From Bacilli bacterium (GTDB taxonomy: Bacteria; Bacillota_I; Bacilli_A; RF39; UBA660), in NCBI GenBank assembly GCA_918219625.1, contig CAKJXT010000031.1, positions 1 through 41,057 on the forward strand: a stretch of 41,057 nucleotides of DNA. Direction: 5' to 3'. The position numbers and the translations under genes were made by a program. The notes under the pieces are model-generated. The model was not told the DNA's origin. It saw nothing but the letters and a program-made list of their open reading frames with translations, and searched no databases. The first letter of the stretch is position 1. Every line of letters starts with the position of its first letter. Below, piece after piece: positions 24,832 to 35,451 of this stretch.

Positions 24832-25662
24832 ATGGCGATTAAAACTTTTAAATCAATGACTAATGGTACAAGAAATATGTCTAAATTAGTTAATGAAGAA
24901 ATTACAAGTACTACACCAGAAAAATCTTTATTAGTTTCATTAAAGAAAAATGGTGGACGTAATAATCAAGGTAGAATTACTCTAAGACATCGTGGTGGTG
25001 GAGCTAAGAGAAAATATCGTTTAATTGATTTCAAGAGAAATAAAGACGGTGTTGTTGGAACTGTAGCTTCTATCGAATACGATCCAAATAGAACAGCTAA
25101 CATTGCTTTAATAAAATATGCCGATGGAGAAAAAAGATATATTATTGCTCCAAAAGGATTAAAAGTTGGGGATAAAGTTGAAAGTGGAGCTAAGACTGAT
25201 ATTAAAGTTGGTAACTCTCTAGAACTCGGAAATATTCCTGAAGGTACTTTAGTACATAATATTGAATTAAAGGCTGGTAAAGGTGGACAAATCGTTCGTT
25301 CTGCTGGATCTAGTGCTCAAATATTAGGTAGTGAAGGAAGATATACATTAATTCGTTTAACTAGTGGTGAGGTTCGTAAAGTATTGAGTACTTGCCGTGC
25401 TACTATTGGTGAAGTTGGAAATGCCGATCACGAATTAGTAAATTTAGGTAAAGCAGGTCGTAAAAGACATATGGGTATTAAACCACATGTAAGAGGATCT
25501 GTTATGAACCCTAATGATCACCCTCATGGTGGTGGTGAAGGACGTACACCAGTTGGTCGTAAGGGTCCAGTTACTCCTTGGGGTAAACCTGCATTAGGAT
25601 ACAAGACACGTAGCAATAAAAAACAATCTGATAAGTTAATTGTTCGTCGTCGTAAAAAATAG
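24832..25662 (+). CDS. rplB: 50S ribosomal protein L2
   Basis: 276-aa RNA-binding protein needed for subunit association and peptidyl transfer. [25 protein letters not shown] and the C-terminal [19 protein letters not shown] with the functionally important histidine are all intact. AAGGAGGG precedes ATG 24832. Confidence 0.98.
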   Translation: MAIKTFKSMTNGTRNMSKLVNEEITSTTPEKSLLVSLKKNGGRNNQGRITLRHRGGGAKRKYRLIDFKRNKDGVVGTVASIEYDPNRTANIALIKYADGEKRYIIAPKGLKVGDKVESGAKTDIKVGNSLELGNIPEGTLVHNIELKAGKGGQIVRSAGSSAQILGSEGRYTLIRLTSGEVRKVLSTCRATIGEVGNADHELVNLGKAGRKRHMGIKPHVRGSVMNPNDHPHGGGEGRTPVGRKGPVTPWGKPALGYKTRSNKKQSDKLIVRRRKK

Positions 25663-25678
25663 GAAAGGACTATAAGAT

Positions 25679-25951
25679 ATGGCTAGAAGTTTGAAAAAAG
25701 GACCTTTTGCTGATAAAAGCTTGTTAGCTAAGGTTGAAAAAGTTAAAGAATCAAGCAAAAAAGAAGTTATTAAAACTTGGTCTCGTCGTTCAACAATTTA
25801 TCCTGATTTTGTAGGACTTACATTTGCTGTTCATAATGGTAAGGAATTTATTCCAGTTTATGTAACAGAAGATATGGTTGGTCACAAATTAGGTGAGTTT
25901 GCATTAACTCGTAAGTTTGGTGGACACGGTGAAAACAAAGATAAGAAATAA
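25679..25951 (+). CDS. rpsS: 30S ribosomal protein S19
   Basis: 90-aa head protein: [12 protein letters not shown] at the start, [16 protein letters not shown] in the middle and [14 protein letters not shown] near the end. A GAAAGGA site precedes the ATG, 16 bp after rplB. Confidence 0.98.
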   Translation: MARSLKKGPFADKSLLAKVEKVKESSKKEVIKTWSRRSTIYPDFVGLTFAVHNGKEFIPVYVTEDMVGHKLGEFALTRKFGGHGENKDKK

Positions 25952-25971
25952 TACCGGGAAGGAGGACTAAA

Positions 25972-26304
25972 ATGGAAGCAGTAGCGATTGCAAAAGGATT
26001 AAGAATTGCACCTCGTAAAGCTCGTTTAGTTATAGATTTAATACGTGGTAAGAGTGTAGAAGAAGCTGATAAAATATTAGCTAACATAAATAAAGAAGCA
26101 GCTAGAATGTCTAGAAAAGTTTTAGTTTCTGCAGTAGCAAATGCTGAAAACAATATGGGTCTTAAAAAAGAAAACTTATTTGTTAAAGAAGCAATTGTTA
26201 ATGAAGGACAAACAATGAAGAGAATGAAATTTGGATCTCGTGGTCGTATAGATCCAATCAAGAAAAGAACAAGTCACATTAAAATAGTAGTGAGTGAAAA
26301 ATAA
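25972..26304 (+). CDS. rplV: 50S ribosomal protein L22
   Basis: 110-aa protein of the exit tunnel. Conserved [19 protein letters not shown] and the hairpin-forming [19 protein letters not shown] are visible. GAAGGAGG precedes ATG 25972. Confidence 0.97.
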   Translation: MEAVAIAKGLRIAPRKARLVIDLIRGKSVEEADKILANINKEAARMSRKVLVSAVANAENNMGLKKENLFVKEAIVNEGQTMKRMKFGSRGRIDPIKKRTSHIKIVVSEK

Positions 26305-26321
26305 ACGAAGGAGGAAAACTC

Positions 26322-27002
26322 GTGGGTCAAAAAGTTAGTCCAATAGGACTTAGAATTGGCATCAATAAAACTTGGGAATCTAAATGGTATGCAGATAACA
26401 AAGATTTTGCTAAGTATTTAAATAATGATGTTAAAATTCGTAAATTTTTATCTAAGAAATTAAAAGATGCAGCAGTTGCTAGTATTCTTATTGAAAGAAC
26501 TACTAAGAAAACTGATGTAATTATCAATACAGCTAAACCAGGAGTTGTTATTGGTCATGCTGGTGATGAAGTTGAAAAGCTTCAAAAAGAATTATCAAAA
26601 TTAGTTAATGAAGATATCATAGTTTCTATTAAAGAAATTAAAAACCCTGATGTTGTAGCTGCACTAGTTGCAGAAAATATAGCTCATCAAATTGAAAATC
26701 GTGTTTCATTCAGAATTGCTCAAAAGAGAGCTATTAGAAATGCGATGAAAGCTGGAGCTAAGGGAATTAAAACTGCAGTATCTGGTCGTTTAGCTGGTGC
26801 TGATATGGCAAGAACTGAAGGATATACTGAAGGAAATATTCCTCTTCATACTTTAAGAGCAGATATTGATTATGCTCATAAAGAAGCTGATACTACTTAT
26901 GGTAAGATTGGTGTTAAAGTATGGATTTATAAAGGAGAAATCCTTCCTGAAAAGAAAAATAAGGGAGGTAATGTAGATGGCAGTCATTCCAAAAAGAACT
27001 AA
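26322..27002 (+). CDS. rpsC: 30S ribosomal protein S3
   Basis: 226-aa protein at the mRNA entry site. It starts at GTG 26322 after AAGGAGG ([13 protein letters not shown] follows, the standard S3 beginning). A KH domain with [12 protein letters not shown] lies near residues 75-87 and the C-terminal domain contains [14 protein letters not shown]. Its 3' end overlaps rplP by 26 bp. Confidence 0.97.
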   Translation: MGQKVSPIGLRIGINKTWESKWYADNKDFAKYLNNDVKIRKFLSKKLKDAAVASILIERTTKKTDVIINTAKPGVVIGHAGDEVEKLQKELSKLVNEDIIVSIKEIKNPDVVAALVAENIAHQIENRVSFRIAQKRAIRNAMKAGAKGIKTAVSGRLAGADMARTEGYTEGNIPLHTLRADIDYAHKEADTTYGKIGVKVWIYKGEILPEKKNKGGNVDGSHSKKN

Positions 27003-27408
27003 GTATAGAAGAACTCATAGATTACCTTATGAAGGTGTTTCTAGAGGAAATACTGAATTACATTTTGGTGAGTATGGATTACAAGCTTGTGAAGGAGCTT
27101 GGATTACTCAACAACAAATTGAGGCAGCTCGTGTTGCTATGACTCGTTACATGAAACGTGGAGGAAAAGTATTTATTAATATTTTCCCACATCAATCATT
27201 AACTAAGATACCTTTGGAAACTCGTATGGGTAAAGGTAAAGGACAACCAGAAGTATGGACAGCTGTTGTTAAGAAAAATAAGATTATGTTTGAAATAAGT
27301 GGAGTTACTGAAGATATTGCTCGTGAAGCATTTAGACTAGCAATGCATAAACTTCCAATCAAATGTAAATTTGTAAAGAAGGAAAGTGGTGAGACACGTG
27401 AAAAATAA
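26977..27408 (+). CDS. rplP: 50S ribosomal protein L16
   Basis: 143-aa protein near the A site. [15 protein letters not shown] begins the protein; [18 protein letters not shown] and [14 protein letters not shown] are signatures. The start lies inside rpsC after GGGAGG, an overlap that favours translational coupling. Confidence 0.97.
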   Translation: MAVIPKRTKYRRTHRLPYEGVSRGNTELHFGEYGLQACEGAWITQQQIEAARVAMTRYMKRGGKVFINIFPHQSLTKIPLETRMGKGKGQPEVWTAVVKKNKIMFEISGVTEDIAREAFRLAMHKLPIKCKFVKKESGETREK

Positions 27409-27592
27409 TGAAATTAGAAATTTAACTAATGAAGAAATATTAGCTAAAATTGAAGAATATAAAGAAGAATTATTTAACTTACGTTTAAGTCAAGCTACTG
27501 GTAATCTTGAAAAACCTTCAAGAATTAGAGAATTAAGAAAGTTAGTTGCACGTATGAAGACTATTCTTCGTGAACGTGAACTTCAAGATTAG
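27398..27592 (+). CDS. rpmC: 50S ribosomal protein L29
   Basis: 64-aa helical hairpin protein at the tunnel exit. GTG 27398 is taken as start because it gives [14 protein letters not shown], matching the family N-terminus, and GGTGAG lies 4 nt upstream; in-frame GTGs at 27386 and 27389 would add 3-4 residues. Overlaps rplP by 11 bp. [15 protein letters not shown] and [10 protein letters not shown] are diagnostic. Confidence 0.93.
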   Translation: MKNNEIRNLTNEEILAKIEEYKEELFNLRLSQATGNLEKPSRIRELRKLVARMKTILRERELQD

Positions 27593-27602
27593 GAGGTTTA
27601 TA

Positions 27603-27860
27603 ATGGAAAAGAGAACTCAAGAATTAGTAGGAAAAGTTGTAAGTGATAAATGCGATAAGACTATTACAGTTTTAGTTGAAACTTACAAGAAAGATCGTTT
27701 ATATGGTAAACGTGTTAAATATTCTAAAAAATATGCTGCTCATGATGAAAAGAATGAAGCAAAAGTTGGTGATACAGTACGTATTGCTGAGGTTAGACCA
27801 CTATCTAAAACTAAGCATTTCCGTTTAGTTGAAGTAGTAGAAAAAGCAGTTATTTTATAA
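27603..27860 (+). CDS. rpsQ: 30S ribosomal protein S17
   Basis: 85-aa early 30S assembly protein. Start ATG 27603 follows [24 protein letters not shown] and [17 protein letters not shown] identify it. The longer upstream reading lies within rpmC. Confidence 0.97.
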   Translation: MEKRTQELVGKVVSDKCDKTITVLVETYKKDRLYGKRVKYSKKYAAHDEKNEAKVGDTVRIAEVRPLSKTKHFRLVEVVEKAVIL

Positions 27861-27886
27861 TTGCATACGAATAGGAGGATTAATAT

Positions 27887-28255
27887 ATGATTCAACAACA
27901 AAGTCGTTTAAAAGTTGCTGATAACTCTGGTGCTCGTGAACTTCAAGTTATACGTGTGTTAGGTGGAAGCAAAGTTAAGACTGGTAATATCGGTGATATT
28001 GTAGTTGGAGCTGTTAAAAAGGCTACTCCTGGTGGTACAGTTGAACGCAAGAAAGTTGTTAAGGCTGTAGTTGTTAGAAGTAGACAAGGTCTAAGAAGAG
28101 AAGATGGATCTTATATTAAATTTGATGATAACGCTTGTGTTATTATTAAGGATGATAAGAGCCCAGTTGGAACTCGTGTATTTGGACCAGTAGCACGTGA
28201 ATTACGTGACAAAGATTTTATGAAAATTGTATCACTTGCTAAAGAAGTGTTATAG
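27887..28255 (+). CDS. rplN: 50S ribosomal protein L14
   Basis: 122-aa protein at the subunit interface (bridge B8) and the RsfS silencing-factor docking site in the family. [19 protein letters not shown] and the C-terminal [19 protein letters not shown] are diagnostic. TAGGAGG precedes the start. Confidence 0.98.
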   Translation: MIQQQSRLKVADNSGARELQVIRVLGGSKVKTGNIGDIVVGAVKKATPGGTVERKKVVKAVVVRSRQGLRREDGSYIKFDDNACVIIKDDKSPVGTRVFGPVARELRDKDFMKIVSLAKEVL

Positions 28256-28269
28256 GTTGGAGGAATAAT

Positions 28270-28578
28270 ATGAACTTTAAAAAAGGAGATAAAGTAGTTG
28301 TTATTTCTGGTAAATCTAAAGGTACTGTTGGAACAATAACTCATGTTATGAGAGATACTAATAAGGTTGTTGTTGAAGGTGCTAATATGGTTAAGAAACA
28401 TATCAAGCCAAATGGTCAAACTGCTGGAAGTATTGTTGAAGTTGAAGCTCCAATTCATGCTTCTAATGTAATGATGGTTGATACTAAAACTAATAAGAGA
28501 ACCAGAATTGGTCATACTACTGATAAAAAAGGTAATAAAGTTAGAGTTAGTAAAAAATCTAATGAACAACTTAATTAA
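28270..28578 (+). CDS. rplX: 50S ribosomal protein L24
   Basis: 102-aa assembly-initiating protein with an N-terminal KOW motif ([20 protein letters not shown]). [19 protein letters not shown] and a basic C-terminus follow. TTGGAGG precedes ATG 28270. Confidence 0.97.
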   Translation: MNFKKGDKVVVISGKSKGTVGTITHVMRDTNKVVVEGANMVKKHIKPNGQTAGSIVEVEAPIHASNVMMVDTKTNKRTRIGHTTDKKGNKVRVSKKSNEQLN

Positions 28579-28595
28579 TTGGAAGGAGGGTATTT

Positions 28596-29135
28596 ATGAA
28601 CCACCTAAGAGAAAAATACAATAAAGAAATCATACCTAGTTTAAAGGAGAAATATGGTTATAAGAGTGTTATGGAAACTCCTAAATTAGATAAAATAGTA
28701 GTTAATATGGGTGTAGGAGATGCTACAAGTAATTCTAAATTATTAGAAGCTGCTATGAACGATTTAGAGGCTATAACAGGTCAAAAACCAGTAGCTACTA
28801 GAGCTAAGAAAGCAATTGCAGGATTTAAGGTTAGAGAAGGTCAAGCAATTGGATGTAAAGTAACACTTCGTGGAGAAAACATGTATAACTTTTTAGATAA
28901 ACTAATTAGTATTACATTACCACGTGTTCGTGATTTTAGAGGAATTTCTTCTAAAGCATTTGATGGTAGAGGAAACTATACTTTAGGTTTAACTGAACAA
29001 CTTATTTTCTCTGAAATCGAGTATGATAATGTTGTTAAAGTTCGTGGGATGGACATTGTTTTTGTTACAACAGCAAAGACTAATGAAGAAGCTTACGATT
29101 TACTAAAAGGTTTCGGAATGCCATTTAAGAAATAA
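28596..29135 (+). CDS. rplE: 50S ribosomal protein L5
   Basis: 179-aa 5S rRNA-binding protein of the central protuberance. [36 protein letters not shown] and [16 protein letters not shown] are conserved. GAAGGAGG precedes the start. Confidence 0.98.
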   Translation: MNHLREKYNKEIIPSLKEKYGYKSVMETPKLDKIVVNMGVGDATSNSKLLEAAMNDLEAITGQKPVATRAKKAIAGFKVREGQAIGCKVTLRGENMYNFLDKLISITLPRVRDFRGISSKAFDGRGNYTLGLTEQLIFSEIEYDNVVKVRGMDIVFVTTAKTNEEAYDLLKGFGMPFKK

Positions 29136-29152
29136 TTTATAGGAGGATTATT

Positions 29153-29338
29153 ATGGCTAAGAAAAGCATGATTGTAAAAGCTAGTCGTAAACCAAAATTC
29201 AAAGTACGTGAGTATACACGTTGTGAAAGATGCGGAAGACCTCATTCTGTATTAAGAAAATATGGGATTTGCCGTATTTGTTTTAGAGAATTAGCTTATA
29301 AAGGACAAATACCAGGCGTTAAAAAGTCTAGCTGGTAG
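29153..29338 (+). CDS. rpsN: 30S ribosomal protein S14, zinc-binding type
   Basis: 61-aa short S14 with a CxxC...CxxC zinc site ([10 protein letters not shown] and CRICFREL) and the terminal [11 protein letters not shown] of the type Z form. Consistent with the zinc-binding S18 and L36 in this genome. Confidence 0.98.
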   Translation: MAKKSMIVKASRKPKFKVREYTRCERCGRPHSVLRKYGICRICFRELAYKGQIPGVKKSSW

Positions 29339-29357
29339 GACGAAGGGAGGATATAAT

Positions 29358-29759
29358 ATGGGATTTGCAAATGATCCAATCGCAGATATGCTTACAAGAA
29401 TTCGTAATGCAAATCAAATGCGATATAAAGAAGTTGAAGTACCCGCTTCAAAAATAAAAATTGAAATTGCAAGAATACTTAAAGCTGAAGGTTTCATAGC
29501 TGATTATAAAATCAAGAAAAATGATGTTCAAAGTATTATTGTTTTATCTTTAAAATATGGAGATAGAAAAGAACGTGTTATCACTGGTCTTAAGAGAATT
29601 TCTAAACCAGGATTACGTGTTTATGCTAAAGCTACTGAACTTCCACGTGTTTTAAATGGTTTAGGAATTGCTATCATATCTACTTCTCATGGAGTTATGA
29701 CTGATAAGGAAGCAAGAAAAGAATCATTAGGTGGAGAAGTAATGGCTTACATTTGGTAG
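29358..29759 (+). CDS. rpsH: 30S ribosomal protein S8
   Basis: 133-aa protein binding the central domain of 16S r[19 protein letters not shown] starts it and [20 protein letters not shown] ends it. In E. coli S8 represses the spc operon at rplE; no equivalent structure was identified here. Confidence 0.98.
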   Translation: MGFANDPIADMLTRIRNANQMRYKEVEVPASKIKIEIARILKAEGFIADYKIKKNDVQSIIVLSLKYGDRKERVITGLKRISKPGLRVYAKATELPRVLNGLGIAIISTSHGVMTDKEARKESLGGEVMAYIW

Positions 29760-29774
29760 AAAGAGAGGATTAAT

Positions 29775-30305
29775 ATGAGTCGTATTGGTAATAGAATTCT
29801 TACAATACCAGCTGGTGTTACTATTGATGTAAATGATACTGTAGTAACTGTAAAAGGTCCTAAGGGTGAACTTTCTACTAATATTGATAAAAATATTACA
29901 GTTGAAGTTGAAGGAACTGAGTTAAAAATCACTCGTAAGAATGATTCATTTAAGACAGTTCATGGGACTGCAAATGCTAACATCAAAAATATGATGATTG
30001 GTGTTTCTACTGGTTTTGAAAAGAAATTAGAAGCTGTTGGTGTAGGATATCGTTTTACTGTTAAAGGTAAAGAATTAGTTATTAATGCAGGATATTCTCA
30101 TCCAGTAAATATTAAAGTACCTGAAGGTATTACTCTTGAAAGTCCAAGTAATACTGAATTATTTATAAGAGGTATTGATAAACAAGCAGTTGGACAATTT
30201 GCTGCAGAAGTTAGAAGCGTTAGAGAACCAGAACCTTACAAAGGTAAAGGTATTCGTTACTCTGATGAACATATCATCCGTAAGGAAGGTAAGAAAGCTG
30301 CTTAA
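29775..30305 (+). CDS. rplF: 50S ribosomal protein L6
   Basis: 176-aa two-domain protein near the factor-binding site. IPAGVTIDVND, VGVGYRFTVKGKELVIN and EPEPYKGKGIRYSDE are diagnostic. GAGAGGA precedes ATG 29775. Confidence 0.98.
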   Translation: MSRIGNRILTIPAGVTIDVNDTVVTVKGPKGELSTNIDKNITVEVEGTELKITRKNDSFKTVHGTANANIKNMMIGVSTGFEKKLEAVGVGYRFTVKGKELVINAGYSHPVNIKVPEGITLESPSNTELFIRGIDKQAVGQFAAEVRSVREPEPYKGKGIRYSDEHIIRKEGKKAA

Positions 30306-30329
30306 TAATTAAGTAAAGGAGAGTTATTC

Positions 30330-30692
30330 ATGATAAATAAAAAATCTCGTAATGAAGCACGTATTGCTAGACATGACCGTGTAAGATCAAAAGTTGTTGG
30401 TACAAGTGAAACTCCAAGACTAAATGTATTTAGATCTAACGGGAATATTTTTGCTCAAATCATTGATGATTGTTGTGATAAGACATTAGTTAGTGCTTCT
30501 TCTATTGACAAGGAATTAAAACTTGAAAATGGTGGAAATGTTGAAGCAGCAACTAAAGTTGGTGAATTATTAGCTAAAAGAGCTAAGAAAGCAAAAATCA
30601 CTAAAGTAACTTTTGATAGAGGTGGATACCTATATCATGGACGTGTTAAAGCATTAGCTGATGCTGCACGTGAAAATGGATTAGAATTCTAG
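30330..30692 (+). CDS. rplR: 50S ribosomal protein L18
   Basis: 120-aa 5S rRNA-binding protein. [18 protein letters not shown] and the C-terminal [19 protein letters not shown] are conserved. AAAGGAGAG precedes ATG 30330. Confidence 0.98.
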   Translation: MINKKSRNEARIARHDRVRSKVVGTSETPRLNVFRSNGNIFAQIIDDCCDKTLVSASSIDKELKLENGGNVEAATKVGELLAKRAKKAKITKVTFDRGGYLYHGRVKALADAARENGLEF

Positions 30693-30700
30693 GAGGAAAT

Positions 30701-31213
30701 ATGGAAAATAAGAAAAGAGAACCAAGAGAACAACGTCAAAAACAATTTGAAGAAGAAGTTGTTAATATTGGACGTGTTACTAAGGTAACTAAAGGTGGTC
30801 GTGATTTCCGTTTCTCTGCTACAGTTGCTGTTGGTGATAGAAAGGGCCGTGTAGGAATTGGTACTGGAAAAGCTAAAGAAGTACCAGACGCTATTAAGAA
30901 GGCTAGCCAAGCTGCAGTTAAGAATGTAGTTAGAGTTTCTATCGTTGATGGAACAATCCCACATGAAGCTATTGGTGTTAGAGGCGCTAGTAGAGTTATG
31001 TTAAAGCCAGCTGCTGCTGGTACTGGTGTTAAAGCTGGTGGTGCTGTTAGAGCAGTATTAGAGCTTGCCGGTGTTAAAAATATCTTATCTAAATCACTAG
31101 GATCAAGTACTAAAATTAATATGGCATATGCAACATTAGAGGCTCTTAAGAGTCAAAGAACTATTGAACATATCGCTAAATTACGTGGTAAGAAAGTTGA
31201 GGAGATCAGATAA
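30701..31213 (+). CDS. rpsE: 30S ribosomal protein S5
   Basis: 170-aa fidelity protein at the mRNA entry. [21 protein letters not shown] and [19 protein letters not shown] are signatures. The start follows TAGGAGG; the stop overlaps the start of rplO by one base. rpmD (L30), usually next, is absent. Confidence 0.98.
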   Translation: MENKKREPREQRQKQFEEEVVNIGRVTKVTKGGRDFRFSATVAVGDRKGRVGIGTGKAKEVPDAIKKASQAAVKNVVRVSIVDGTIPHEAIGVRGASRVMLKPAAAGTGVKAGGAVRAVLELAGVKNILSKSLGSSTKINMAYATLEALKSQRTIEHIAKLRGKKVEEIR

Positions 31214-31656
31214 TGAAATTAAATACTGTTCATCCAGCAGAAGGCGCTACTTTTACTCGTAAGAGATTAGGTAGAGGTGTTGGTAGTGGTACTGGTAAAA
31301 CTTCAGGAAAAGGTCATAAAGGACAAAACGCTAGATCTGGCGGTGGAGTTAGACCTGGATTTGAAGGTGGACAATTACCATTATTCAGAAGATTACCAAA
31401 ACGTGGATTTAGTAATGCTAAGTTCAAAGTAAGATATGCTGTTATTAATTTAAGTGATTTAAATAGTTTTGAAGATGGTGCTGTTGTAACACCAGAATTA
31501 TTAAAAGAGATGGGATTAGTTAAGAATCAATTAGATGGAATTAAAGTTTTAGGAAATGGAACTTTAGAGAAAAAATTAACTGTAAAAGCACATAGATTTT
31601 CTGATGTTGCATTTGCAGAAATAGAAAAATTAGGTGGAAAAGCTGAGGTGATTTAA
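31213..31656 (+). CDS. rplO: 50S ribosomal protein L15
   Basis: 147-aa late-assembly protein. [21 protein letters not shown] and [13 protein letters not shown] identify it. Both its ends share a base with neighbours (TAATG with rpsE and with secY), so translation of rpsE-rplO-secY is probably coupled. Confidence 0.98.
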   Translation: MKLNTVHPAEGATFTRKRLGRGVGSGTGKTSGKGHKGQNARSGGGVRPGFEGGQLPLFRRLPKRGFSNAKFKVRYAVINLSDLNSFEDGAVVTPELLKEMGLVKNQLDGIKVLGNGTLEKKLTVKAHRFSDVAFAEIEKLGGKAEVI

Positions 31657-32912
31657 TGTTTGCGACAATAAAGCAGATATTTGCACCAAAGAATAAAGAT
31701 ATTAGAAAAAGAATATTATTTACATTGGCTGTATTATTTGTTTTTAAGTTAGGAACTGCTATTGTTATTCCTGGTGTTAATGTAGCTCAAATTAATAATT
31801 TAGGATTTTTTGAATTATTAGATGTTATGGGTGGAGGAGCCTTATCAAATGTTTCTATATTTGCATTAGGTGTTTCACCATATATCACTGCTTCAATCAT
31901 AATTCAGTTATTAGAGATGGATATTGTTCCATATTTCGCTGAATTATCTAAGCAAGGTGGTACAGGTAGAGCTAAGTTAAATCAGATTACTCGTATTGTT
32001 GGTATAGCTCTTGCATTTGTTCAAGGGTATATGTTCTCATTTACATATATCAAAGGTCATAATATTATGGAATATATGTTATTTTCATTAGTATTAACTG
32101 CAGGAACATGTTTTGTGTTGTGGCTTGCTGATCAAATAACTGCAAAGGGTGTTGGTAATGGTACAAGTATTATTATCATGGCTGGTATAGTTTCTAGTAT
32201 GCCAAATATGTTTAAAAATGCTTGGAAGTCATTTACTGGTATGAGTGGTAATTTTGGTATAGCATTATTTATAGCTTATGTTTTAGTTTATGTGGCAATT
32301 ATTATTGGTATCATATTTATTGAAACATCTGAGCGTAGAATTCCTATACAATATTCAAATAAGACAACTGGTACATTTTCAAATCAAAATTACATTCCTT
32401 TTAAATTAAATTCTGCGGGTGTAATGCCTGTAATATTTGCATCTGCACTTATTACTATTCCAGGTGTATTAGCTGGATTTATGAATAAGCCAGGATTTAC
32501 TAATTTTGTTAATAAGTGGTTGAATATGTCTAGTGGTACAGGTTTTGTATTATATATAGTATTTATATTTGCTTTTTCATATTTTTACACATTCTTACAA
32601 ATTAAACCAAAAGAAATGGCTGAAAATTTGAATAAGAATGGTGGTTACATTCCTGGTGTAAGACCTGGTAATGAAACAATTAATTATGTTAATAAAGTAC
32701 TTAAAAATTTAACTGTTTTTGGTGCTTTAGGACTTGCTGTTTTAGCAGCTCTTCCAATTATATTTGGTATTGTTACTAAATTAGGTGGTAATATCACTTT
32801 AGGTGGAACTGGACTTTTGATTGTTATTGGTGTTTGTTTGGAAACATATAAACAAATAGAGAGTCAATTAGTTAGTCACACTTATCAAAAAGGAAGAAGG
32901 AGAAGTCGATGA
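31656..32912 (+). CDS. secY: Preprotein translocase subunit SecY
   Basis: 418-aa channel protein of the Sec translocon with ten transmembrane helices, slightly shorter than Bacillus SecY (431 aa). LGTAIVIPGVN (plug region), GVSPYITASIIIQLLEMDIVP and ERRIPIQYSN, then the loop motif KPKEMAENLNKNGG[Y]IPG are clear. It ends in TGA, overlapping the adk start as ATGA, which shows that UGA is a stop codon here. Confidence 0.98.
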   Translation: MFATIKQIFAPKNKDIRKRILFTLAVLFVFKLGTAIVIPGVNVAQINNLGFFELLDVMGGGALSNVSIFALGVSPYITASIIIQLLEMDIVPYFAELSKQGGTGRAKLNQITRIVGIALAFVQGYMFSFTYIKGHNIMEYMLFSLVLTAGTCFVLWLADQITAKGVGNGTSIIIMAGIVSSMPNMFKNAWKSFTGMSGNFGIALFIAYVLVYVAIIIGIIFIETSERRIPIQYSNKTTGTFSNQNYIPFKLNSAGVMPVIFASALITIPGVLAGFMNKPGFTNFVNKWLNMSSGTGFVLYIVFIFAFSYFYTFLQIKPKEMAENLNKNGGYIPGVRPGNETINYVNKVLKNLTVFGALGLAVLAALPIIFGIVTKLGGNITLGGTGLLIVIGVCLETYKQIESQLVSHTYQKGRRRSR

Positions 32913-33559
32913 GAAGTATTATTCTTATAGCCCCACCTGCTGCAGGTAAGGGTACTCAATCTGATATGCTTGTTGAAAAGTATGGTTTTGCACATATTTC
33001 TACAGGTGATATGTTAAGAGAAGTAGCTAAGACTGATGAAGTTATTAAGAGTAAACTTGAAAATGGTGAGCTTATTAGTGATGATATAGTTTTTGATTTA
33101 CTTCAAAAGAGATTAGAACAAGATGATTGTAAAAAAGGATTTATACTTGATGGTTTTCCAAGAAATGTTAATCAAGCAAAGAGATATGATCAAATTGTAG
33201 ATGAACTTGGTATTAGCTCAAATGTTGTTATTTACTTAGATGTTGATAAGGAAACTGCTTTAAAGCGTATTGTTGGTAGAGTAAGTTGTCCTAATTGTCA
33301 TAGAGTATTTAATGACATGATTGAAGAAGCTATGCCAAAAGTTTCTGGAAAATGTGATGATTGCGGTAGCGAACTTATTAGAAGAACTGATGATAATAGT
33401 GAGACTTTTGGTAAACGCTATGACGTATATATCAATAATACCGCTCCACTTATCGATTATTATTTAGAAAAAGGTATTCTTCATAAAGTTGATAGTAGGA
33501 TGGGTAAGGATGAAATTTTTGAAGTTATAGAAAATATTTTAGGTGGTATTAATGATTAG
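32909..33559 (+). CDS. adk: Adenylate kinase, zinc-lid type
   Basis: Equilibrates ATP + AMP with 2 ADP; 216 aa. The P-loop reads APPAAGKGT (residues 8-16) where GPPGAGKGT is usual, so the first glycine and one internal glycine are alanine; the catalytic lysine remains. STGDMLRE (AMP binding), DGFPRNVNQA and a lid with four cysteines (CPNC, then CDDC) follow, indicating structural zinc. It overlaps secY by 4 bp and map by 8 bp. Confidence 0.96.
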   Translation: MRSIILIAPPAAGKGTQSDMLVEKYGFAHISTGDMLREVAKTDEVIKSKLENGELISDDIVFDLLQKRLEQDDCKKGFILDGFPRNVNQAKRYDQIVDELGISSNVVIYLDVDKETALKRIVGRVSCPNCHRVFNDMIEEAMPKVSGKCDDCGSELIRRTDDNSETFGKRYDVYINNTAPLIDYYLEKGILHKVDSRMGKDEIFEVIENILGGIND

Positions 33560-34298
33560 TATTAAGACTCCTGAAGAAATTGAGTTATTGAGAATTGCTG
33601 GTGAAATAACTGGTGACACTCATAATTATTTAAAAAAGTTTATTAAACCTGGTATTACTACTGGGGAACTTGATAAATTAGCGTATGATTACATATTGAG
33701 TCGTGATTGCACTCCATCTTTTAAAGGATATGACGGATTCCCTGGTACAATTTGCGCATCTGTTAATGATGAGGTTGTTCATGGAATCCCGGGGAATCGC
33801 GTTTTACAAGAGGGAGATATTATTACTCTTGATATTGGAGCTTGTTACAAGGGATATCATGGTGATTCTGCTTGGACATATCCAGTAGGTAAAATAAGTA
33901 AAAAATGCGAAGATTTATTAGAATGGACTCGAGAATCTTTATTTGAAGGTTTGTCTGTTATAAAGGACGGAGCTCATGTAGGTGATATTGGTGCTGCTGT
34001 AAGTAAGTGTGCTAGACGTCATAATTTAGGTGTTGTAAAGGAACTTGTTGGACATGGTGTTGGAACTGATGTTCATGAAGATCCAGATGTTCCTAATTAT
34101 GGTTTTGCAGGTACAGGTCCTCTTTTGAAAGAGGGTATGGTTATTGCAGTTGAGCCAATGCTTAATTTAGGTACTCCTAAAATATATATATTAGATGATG
34201 ACTGGACAATTATAACAGCTGACGGTAAACCATCTGCCCACTTTGAACATACTGTACTTGTTACAAAGGATGGGTATGAAATTTTAACAAAGAGGTGA
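33552..34298 (+). CDS. map: Methionine aminopeptidase, type I
   Basis: Removes N-terminal methionine from nascent proteins; 248 aa, cytosolic, dinuclear metal enzyme. Ligands are visible: [16 protein letters not shown] (two Asp), [15 protein letters not shown] (His), AVEPML and FEHTVLV (two Glu). ATG 33552 lies inside the adk 3' end after GGTGGT. An upstream in-frame GTG (33543) would only add three residues. Confidence 0.96.
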   Translation: MISIKTPEEIELLRIAGEITGDTHNYLKKFIKPGITTGELDKLAYDYILSRDCTPSFKGYDGFPGTICASVNDEVVHGIPGNRVLQEGDIITLDIGACYKGYHGDSAWTYPVGKISKKCEDLLEWTRESLFEGLSVIKDGAHVGDIGAAVSKCARRHNLGVVKELVGHGVGTDVHEDPDVPNYGFAGTGPLLKEGMVIAVEPMLNLGTPKIYILDDDWTIITADGKPSAHFEHTVLVTKDGYEILTKR

Positions 34299-34302
34299 TT
34301 TG

Positions 34303-34521
34303 ATGGCTAAAGATGATGTTATTGAAGTAACTGGTAAAGTAATTGAAGCCTTACCAAATGGTGAATTTAAAGTAGAACTAGAGAATAAACATATTGTAAC
34401 TGCTCACGTTTCTGGTAAAATCCGAATGTTCAATATTCGCATTTTAGTAGGGGATACAGTAACTCTAGAATTATCTACGTACGATTTAACACGTGGGCGC
34501 ATAACCTATAGAAAAAATTAG
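34303..34521 (+). CDS. infA: Translation initiation factor IF-1
   Basis: 72-aa OB-fold factor occupying the A site during initiation. [20 protein letters not shown] and [17 protein letters not shown] are highly conserved. The start is ATG 34303, 3 nt after GGTGAT and 4 bp after the map stop. Confidence 0.98.
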   Translation: MAKDDVIEVTGKVIEALPNGEFKVELENKHIVTAHVSGKIRMFNIRILVGDTVTLELSTYDLTRGRITYRKN

Positions 34522-34530
34522 GAGGTAATT

Positions 34531-34644
34531 ATGAAAGTAAGAGCATCTGTAAAAAAGATTTGTCCAAAATGTAAAATTATTAGACGTAAGGGTAAAGTTT
34601 ATGTAATTTGTGAAAACCCTAAACATAAGCAAAGACAAGGTTAA
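34531..34644 (+). CDS. rpmJ: 50S ribosomal protein L36, zinc-binding type
   Basis: 37-aa protein: [20 protein letters not shown] then [17 protein letters not shown], with the C-C-C-H zinc set (CPKC, C, H) of the C+ form. TAGGAGG precedes ATG 34531; TAA at 34642-34644. It sits between infA and rpsM as in other Bacilli. Confidence 0.98.
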   Translation: MKVRASVKKICPKCKIIRRKGKVYVICENPKHKQRQG

Positions 34645-34658
34645 TAGGAGGTGTTAGT

Positions 34659-35024
34659 ATGGCACGTATAAAAGGTGTAGATGTACCTAATAATAAGAGA
34701 AGTGAAATCGCTTTAACTTATATTTATGGTATAGGAAGAAGTTTATCAAACAAAATATTAGCTGCTGCTAAAGTTGATGTTAATAAGAAGGCAGGAGATT
34801 TAACTAATGACGAATTAGCTCGTATCCGTGATGAAGTTAATAAGTATACTACTGAAGGTGATTTACGTCGTGAAGTTAATATGAACATTAAGACTAAGAT
34901 GGAAATCAATTCATATGAAGGAACTCGTCATAAAAAAGGTTTACCTGTTCGTGGACAAAGAACAAATAGAAATGCAAGAACTCGTAAAGGTAAAGGTAAA
35001 GTTGTTGCTAATAAGAAGAAATAA
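34659..35024 (+). CDS. rpsM: 30S ribosomal protein S13
   Basis: 121-aa head protein contacting the P-site tRNA and the 50S subunit. [32 protein letters not shown] and [18 protein letters not shown] are diagnostic. TAGGAGG precedes ATG 34659. Confidence 0.98.
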   Translation: MARIKGVDVPNNKRSEIALTYIYGIGRSLSNKILAAAKVDVNKKAGDLTNDELARIRDEVNKYTTEGDLRREVNMNIKTKMEINSYEGTRHKKGLPVRGQRTNRNARTRKGKGKVVANKKK

Positions 35025-35047
35025 TGATTTAAAAGGAGGTTATTTAA

Positions 35048-35431
35048 ATGGCTTATAAATCAAGAAAACGTAAAGTTAAGAAGAATGTACCACAAGGTAA
35101 AGCATTTATTCATACAACTTTCAATAATACTATCGTTACAGTTAGTGATTTAGAAGGTAATGTAATAAGTTGGGCTTCTGCTGGTACTTTAGGATTTAAA
35201 GGTAGTAAAAAGTCTACTCCATTTGCTGCTGGTATGGCTGCTGAAGCTGCTGGTCGTGCTGCGGTAGATATGGGAATGAAAACTGTTAAGGTTTTTGTTA
35301 AAGGATTAGGATCAGGACGTGAGACAGCTATTAGATCACTTCAAACAGCTGGATTAGATATTGAGACAATCTCTGATGTAACACCTATTCCACATAATGG
35401 ATGTCGTCCACCAAAACGTCCTCGTGGATAA
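35048..35431 (+). CDS. rpsK: 30S ribosomal protein S11
   Basis: 127-aa platform protein near the Shine-Dalgarno helix. [20 protein letters not shown] and the C-terminal [16 protein letters not shown] are conserved. AAAGGAGG precedes the start. Confidence 0.98.
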   Translation: MAYKSRKRKVKKNVPQGKAFIHTTFNNTIVTVSDLEGNVISWASAGTLGFKGSKKSTPFAAGMAAEAAGRAAVDMGMKTVKVFVKGLGSGRETAIRSLQTAGLDIETISDVTPIPHNGCRPPKRPRG

Positions 35432-35451
35432 TAGAAAAGGAGTGTTAAATA

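Noticed and set aside
25848..26261. 137-aa minus-strand ORF opposite rplV
   Set aside because: It is antisense to two intact ribosomal genes, has no ribosome binding site, and its composition is the mirror of their codons.
28111..28569. 152-aa minus-strand ORF opposite rplN/rplX
   Set aside because: Low-complexity Ser/Asn/Phe/Ile-rich sequence typical of an antisense frame of AT-rich genes; no start signals.
32900..32912. Mycoplasma-type code with UGA as tryptophan
   Set aside because: secY and map end with TGA at the expected protein ends, and TGG is used for tryptophan throughout.
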